64,000 nucleotides of DNA from Cohnella endophytica (GTDB lineage Bacteria > Bacillota > Bacilli > Paenibacillales > Paenibacillaceae). How positions within the stretch are numbered: the first letter of the stretch is position 1; each line of letters begins with the position of its first letter. The position numbers and the translations under genes were made by a program. The stretch is taken from assembly GCF_003628305.1 (NCBI RefSeq), contig NZ_RBZM01000008.1, forward strand, positions 248,001 through 312,000, given 5' to 3'. Below the pieces are notes generated by a model that made no database searches, was not told the origin of the DNA, and saw only the letters and a program-made list of their open reading frames with translations. This document shows, in pieces, positions 60,821 to 64,000 of this stretch.

Positions 60821-62239
60821 ATGTATAGACGAGCCTGTTCCATGCGGAAGCTAAACGAGTATCGGATCCGAAAGAGCGAAAGGATGTACGACGAATTGAC
60901 TAGAGTGGTAGATATTCAAAAGTCGCGAATGGCGAACTTCCTACGGTTCAGAAAAGACCCTCTCGGCTTTCTCGTGGACGCGCTTCCGCTTGGAGACGTC
61001 GTATCGCTGCGGACAAGCGCATTTCAGCCCACTTACATCGTGAATTCGCCGGATTTCATACAAGAACTTTTAGTTCACGAAGAAGAAAACCTGCGCAAAG
61101 GAAGAAGCTCGAGCGTGCTGCGCAGGACGGTCGGGGATGGTCTGCTGACCACCGAGCAAGAGGAGCATCGGCGACAAAAGCGATATATGATGCCGACTTT
61201 CTACAAGGAACGAATCCAAACGTACGCGAGAATCGTAACGGAGGAGACGGAGCGGGTCGCGGATGGGTTAAAAGCGGGCGAGCCCGTTGCCATGCATGAT
61301 CTTATGATGCGCTTAACGCTAGGCATCATTTCCCGCAGCTTGTTCAACACCGAGCTGGACGAGGAGAAGGCGAAGCTGGCCGATGCGGTGGACGTCACGA
61401 TCCGCCAGTCCGCCGGAACGATCTTCTCTCCGATCATATGGCCGTTCGCGCTCCCGACGCCCGGGAACATACGGCTCAAGAAGGCGATCGGGACGCTTGA
61501 AGCGCTTATTTTCGGCGCGATCGCCGCAGCGAGACAAGCGCCGGAGCGGTACGCGGATACGATGCTGGGCTTATTAATGGATACGAAGGACGAAGAAGGA
61601 CAGCCGATCCCCGATCAAGAAATCCGCGACCAGATGATGACGATGCTGCTTGCCGGACACGAGACGACGGCCAATGCCTTGGTGTGGGCTTGGTATGCAC
61701 TGGAACGGGAACCGCAAGCGGAACGTAGGCTTCATGAAGAAGTAGATGCGTTGCGGAGCAAAGAGAGAGCATCCGGCGAACCTTTACCGGCCTATGACCG
61801 ATATCGCCAGCTTACTTATACGAAGCAAGTCGTCCAAGAAACGCTGAGGCTCTATCCCCCCGCATGGGCGATTCTTCGGGAGACGGAGCGGGAGATCGAG
61901 ATGCTGGGAGAGCGATTCGAGAGGAATAGCAGCTTTCTGATCAGCCCCTATGCCATTCATCGCAATGCCGAAGTTTTCGGCGATGCGGGCGCGTTCCGTC
62001 CGGAACGGTTCGACGAGGGAATATCTCAATGGCCGAAATTTGCCTATTTTCCGTTCGGCGGAGGCTCTCGGGGATGCATCGGATCGCAATTCGCGCTCAT
62101 GGAGGCAGGATTGATTCTGTCCACGCTAGCCGAGCGATTTCGATTCGTATCCGCGCAAGGACAAGGAGAAGGCGAGCCGGAACCGCTCGTTTCTTTAAGG
62201 CTGAAAAATGGACGTTTGATGGTTCCTATAAGCAGGTAA
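60821..62239 (+). CDS. Cytochrome P450
   Basis: A 472-residue soluble P450 monooxygenase. The I-helix oxygen motif is AGHETTANA, the K-helix is ETLR, and the heme loop is FGGGSRGCIG with the axial Cys419. The length and the long N-terminus resemble the CYP102 heme-domain or CYP4-like class, which often oxidises fatty acids, but no reductase domain is fused. The start is uncertain: ATG 60821 and ATG 60842 both lack a strong ribosome-binding site. The substrate is unknown. The ferredoxin reductase at 44097 is too far away to be assigned as partner. Confidence 0.92.
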   Translation: MYRRACSMRKLNEYRIRKSERMYDELTRVVDIQKSRMANFLRFRKDPLGFLVDALPLGDVVSLRTSAFQPTYIVNSPDFIQELLVHEEENLRKGRSSSVLRRTVGDGLLTTEQEEHRRQKRYMMPTFYKERIQTYARIVTEETERVADGLKAGEPVAMHDLMMRLTLGIISRSLFNTELDEEKAKLADAVDVTIRQSAGTIFSPIIWPFALPTPGNIRLKKAIGTLEALIFGAIAAARQAPERYADTMLGLLMDTKDEEGQPIPDQEIRDQMMTMLLAGHETTANALVWAWYALEREPQAERRLHEEVDALRSKERASGEPLPAYDRYRQLTYTKQVVQETLRLYPPAWAILRETEREIEMLGERFERNSSFLISPYAIHRNAEVFGDAGAFRPERFDEGISQWPKFAYFPFGGGSRGCIGSQFALMEAGLILSTLAERFRFVSAQGQGEGEPEPLVSLRLKNGRLMVPISR

Positions 62240-62270
62240 TCTGAACGGGATAACCTTTCGAAATCTGCCG

Positions 62271-62299
62271 TTGACAATTTCCTTTTGCGACCATATATT
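62271..62299 (+). promoter_or_regulatory. Consensus promoter of the marR gene
   Basis: TTGACA (62271-62276), a 17-base spacer and TATATT (62294-62299). The palindromic operator begins 3 bases after the -10 box. Confidence 0.8.
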
Positions 62300-62301
62300 A
62301 G

Positions 62302-62313
62302 TTGTACATACAA
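62302..62313. promoter_or_regulatory. TTGTACATACAA operator (copy 1)
   Basis: A 12-base palindrome with TTGTA/TACAA arms directly after the -10 box of the marR promoter. Its counterpart is TTGTATGTACAA before the MFS gene. MarR-family proteins bind such short AT-rich palindromes. Confidence 0.75.
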
Positions 62314-62341
62314 AATAAAATGCGGAGAAGGAGGGGAAATC

Positions 62342-62767
62342 ATGAATGAAGGTTTTCTGGCGAACTGCCTGTTTTTTACGGCAAACCGCTTAAGCCGCTC
62401 GGTCACGAAGATTGCTGAGGAGCAATTCGCGGCTACGGGACTGAGCCCGATGTACGGCTATTTGATCTTGTTGGTGAACGGAACCCCCGGCATTACGCAG
62501 AAGGAGTTGGCCGAGGCGCTGTACGTGACCCCTTCTACGCTTACCCGGTTCATAGATAAGCTCGAAGCGAAGCGTCTGGTCGAGAGGAAGGTTCACGGGA
62601 AAACGGTGCAGGTATATTCCACCGACAAAGGCATGGAATTGGAGGATACGATTCGCCAAGCTTCCAAGAATCTTCAGAGTAGGTACCGGGAAATTCTCGG
62701 GGAAGAGAGCAAGCAATCCCTCAACGGGGAAATTAAGTCGGCAAGCGAGAAGCTAGAGAAGAAGTAG
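62342..62767 (+). CDS. MarR family transcriptional regulator
   Basis: A 141-residue winged-helix repressor. The core TQKELAEALYVTPSTLTRFIDKLEAKRLVER is the typical MarR DNA-binding segment with the recognition helix PSTLTRFIDKLE. The long N- and C-terminal helices would make the dimer. ATG 62342 has GAAGGAGGGG upstream; the frame continues upstream through the promoter and is not real there. It probably represses itself and the MFS transporter gene downstream through the matching palindromes. Confidence 0.93.
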   Translation: MNEGFLANCLFFTANRLSRSVTKIAEEQFAATGLSPMYGYLILLVNGTPGITQKELAEALYVTPSTLTRFIDKLEAKRLVERKVHGKTVQVYSTDKGMELEDTIRQASKNLQSRYREILGEESKQSLNGEIKSASEKLEKK

Positions 62768-62803
62768 AACTTCCTATAGCGACTCGCGAGCTCAATTTAT
62801 ATA

Positions 62804-62815
62804 TTGTATGTACAA
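62804..62815. promoter_or_regulatory. TTGTATGTACAA operator (copy 2)
   Basis: The second copy of the palindrome, 22 bases before the MFS start codon. The flanking bases (ACAAAATAA) also match copy 1. Confidence 0.75.
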
Positions 62816-62836
62816 ACAAAATAAGGAGTGGAAAAC

Positions 62837-64000
62837 GTGGAGAATGAGAGACTTAAAAAGTCTTCCAAAACTTATTACGGATGGATCGTTCTCGCGATTA
62901 CTTTCGTTACTTTGCTAGTGTCGGCGGGCATACGTTCCATGCCGAGCATTCTCATGCTGCCGCTGGAAAAAGAGTTCGGCTGGAGCAGAGGGGGCATATC
63001 CGGCGTCGTATCGGTGGGTATTTTCCTCTATGGTTTGGTAGGTCCGTTCTCGGCCGCTCTATTGCTGCGTTACGGCATCAGAAGGATGATGACGGTTGCG
63101 CTCGTCGTTCTAGGGGCGAGTCTCGCGATCACGCCGTCGATGACGGCATTGTGGCAGTTCCAGTTGCTCTGGGGTCTCGTCGCGGGACTCGGTACGGGCA
63201 TGATGGCCAACGTGCTTGGCGTAACGGTAGCAAACCAGTGGTTCGAGAAAAGGAGGGGGCTCGTAGTCGGCATACTGACGGCTAGCGCGGCGACCGGCCA
63301 ATTGCTGTTTATGCCCTTGCTGGCCAAGATTACCGCGGATGCCGGCTGGAGATACTCCATATATACGGCGGTAGCTGTCATCGCCGTGCTGATCGTAGTC
63401 GTTTCCTTATGGATGAGGAACCACCCGCACGATCTAGGCTTAGCCCCGTACGGCTCGGATCAAGTCGTTCCCCCGTCTCCTTTTCGCGGGAATCTGTTCC
63501 TGACGCCCCTGCGCGTGCTCGGAGAAGCGGCGAAAGAAAAAACCTTCTGGCTGCTCGCGGGTACCTTTTTCTTCTGCGGCTTCTCCACGAACGGTTTGAT
63601 CGGCACGCATCTGATTCCCGCTTGCGGCGATATCGGAATTACGACGGTAGTCGCTGCTGGATTTCTTGCTCTCATGGGGTTGTTCGACTTGGTCGGAACG
63701 ACGCTATCGGGCTGGCTGACGGATCGTTTCGATAGCCGTTGGCTGCTGTTCTGGTATTACGGTCTACGCGGATTGTCGCTCGTTTTCTTGCCGCAGGCTC
63801 TTCACATGGGCTATACGGAAATGATGATTTTCACCGTTTTTTATGGACTGGATTGGATTGCCACCGTTCCTCCGACCGTAAAAATCTCCTCGAATGTATT
63901 CGGCAAGACGAAGTCCGGCATGGTGTTCGGCTGGATCGTCGTTGCCCATCAAATAGGGGCATCGGTAGCCGCTTACGGCGCGGGAGCGATGAGGGACTGG
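62837..64000 (+). CDS. MFS transporter, 3' end outside window
   Basis: A major facilitator superfamily transporter read as 388 residues to the right edge, starting at GTG with AAGGAGTGG upstream. It begins VENERLKKSSKTYYGWIVLAI, the start typical of the OFA/monocarboxylate-like MFS group. It shows about ten helices so far, a conserved loop GIRRMM between helices 2 and 3, and the central loop around HPHDLGLAPYG. It lies behind its own MarR operator, suggesting efflux or uptake of the MarR ligand. The end of the gene is not in view. Confidence 0.88.
   Translation, partial: MENERLKKSSKTYYGWIVLAITFVTLLVSAGIRSMPSILMLPLEKEFGWSRGGISGVVSVGIFLYGLVGPFSAALLLRYGIRRMMTVALVVLGASLAITPSMTALWQFQLLWGLVAGLGTGMMANVLGVTVANQWFEKRRGLVVGILTASAATGQLLFMPLLAKITADAGWRYSIYTAVAVIAVLIVVVSLWMRNHPHDLGLAPYGSDQVVPPSPFRGNLFLTPLRVLGEAAKEKTFWLLAGTFFFCGFSTNGLIGTHLIPACGDIGITTVVAAGFLALMGLFDLVGTTLSGWLTDRFDSRWLLFWYYGLRGLSLVFLPQALHMGYTEMMIFTVFYGLDWIATVPPTVKISSNVFGKTKSGMVFGWIVVAHQIGASVAAYGAGAMRDW

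Overview
The window looks like chromosome of a Gram-positive, spore-forming Paenibacillaceae bacterium (Paenibacillus/Cohnella type). The base composition is moderately GC-rich. Ribosome-binding sites are strong AGGAGG type, and TTG and GTG starts are frequent. The gene content also fits: YesM/YesN two-component pairs, lipoprotein sugar-binding proteins, an SLH-domain surface protein, YteA, YdjO, TcyP, Ku and Udk. No rRNA, tRNA, CRISPR array, insertion sequence or prophage was recognised.

Layout. (1) 1-10.7 kb: an RNA-repair pair (a Pnkp-like phosphatase/ligase cut by the left edge, then RtcB), a terminator, and a five-gene operon encoding SWIM zinc finger, helical-repeat protein, MoxR-type AAA+ ATPase, DUF5682-like protein and vWA protein. 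(2) 10.7-14.9 kb: an NAD/ADP-ribose operon (PRPP-synthetase homologue, nicotinamide phosphoribosyltransferase, NrtR-type Nudix regulator, ADP-ribosylglycohydrolase) behind a consensus promoter with an inverted repeat over its -10 box. (3) 15-18.7 kb: cold-shock protein with a structured leader, YdjO, an M24 peptidase and a GH43 enzyme. (4) 18.7-25.9 kb: a GntR/HutC regulator and an Fbp/Afu-type ABC importer sharing a TGTCTAGACA operator, followed by an MBL-fold hydrolase, a small DMT protein and an inositol-phosphatase family enzyme. (5) 26-30.7 kb: aldo/keto reductase, patatin, a hairpin repeat array, a Fur box before a 61-residue protein, uridine kinase, and YteA. (6) 30.8-42.1 kb: glycan locus with a double beta-helix surface protein, YesM/YesN, a sugar ABC importer and a cytoplasmic GH5. 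(7) 42.2-49.6 kb: carbonic anhydrase, Ku, a Fur-boxed ferredoxin reductase, and an ornithine cyclodeaminase/dipeptidase/CocE operon. (8) 49.6-59.4 kb: a secreted Hcp-like protein, two tandem low-complexity membrane proteins, a 1469-residue SLH protein with duplicated thioredoxin-like domains, CcdA, a ResA-like thioredoxin and the cystine symporter TcyP. (9) 59.5-64 kb: transglutaminase-like protein, cytochrome P450, and a MarR/MFS pair sharing an operator, cut by the right edge.

The most interesting parts are the first 15 kb, where RNA repair, an AAA+/vWA chaperone-like module and NAD/ADP-ribose metabolism sit side by side like a damage-response or conflict island, and the surface thiol-redox cluster at 52-59 kb. 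Functions are inferred from motifs read by eye. No database search was run.
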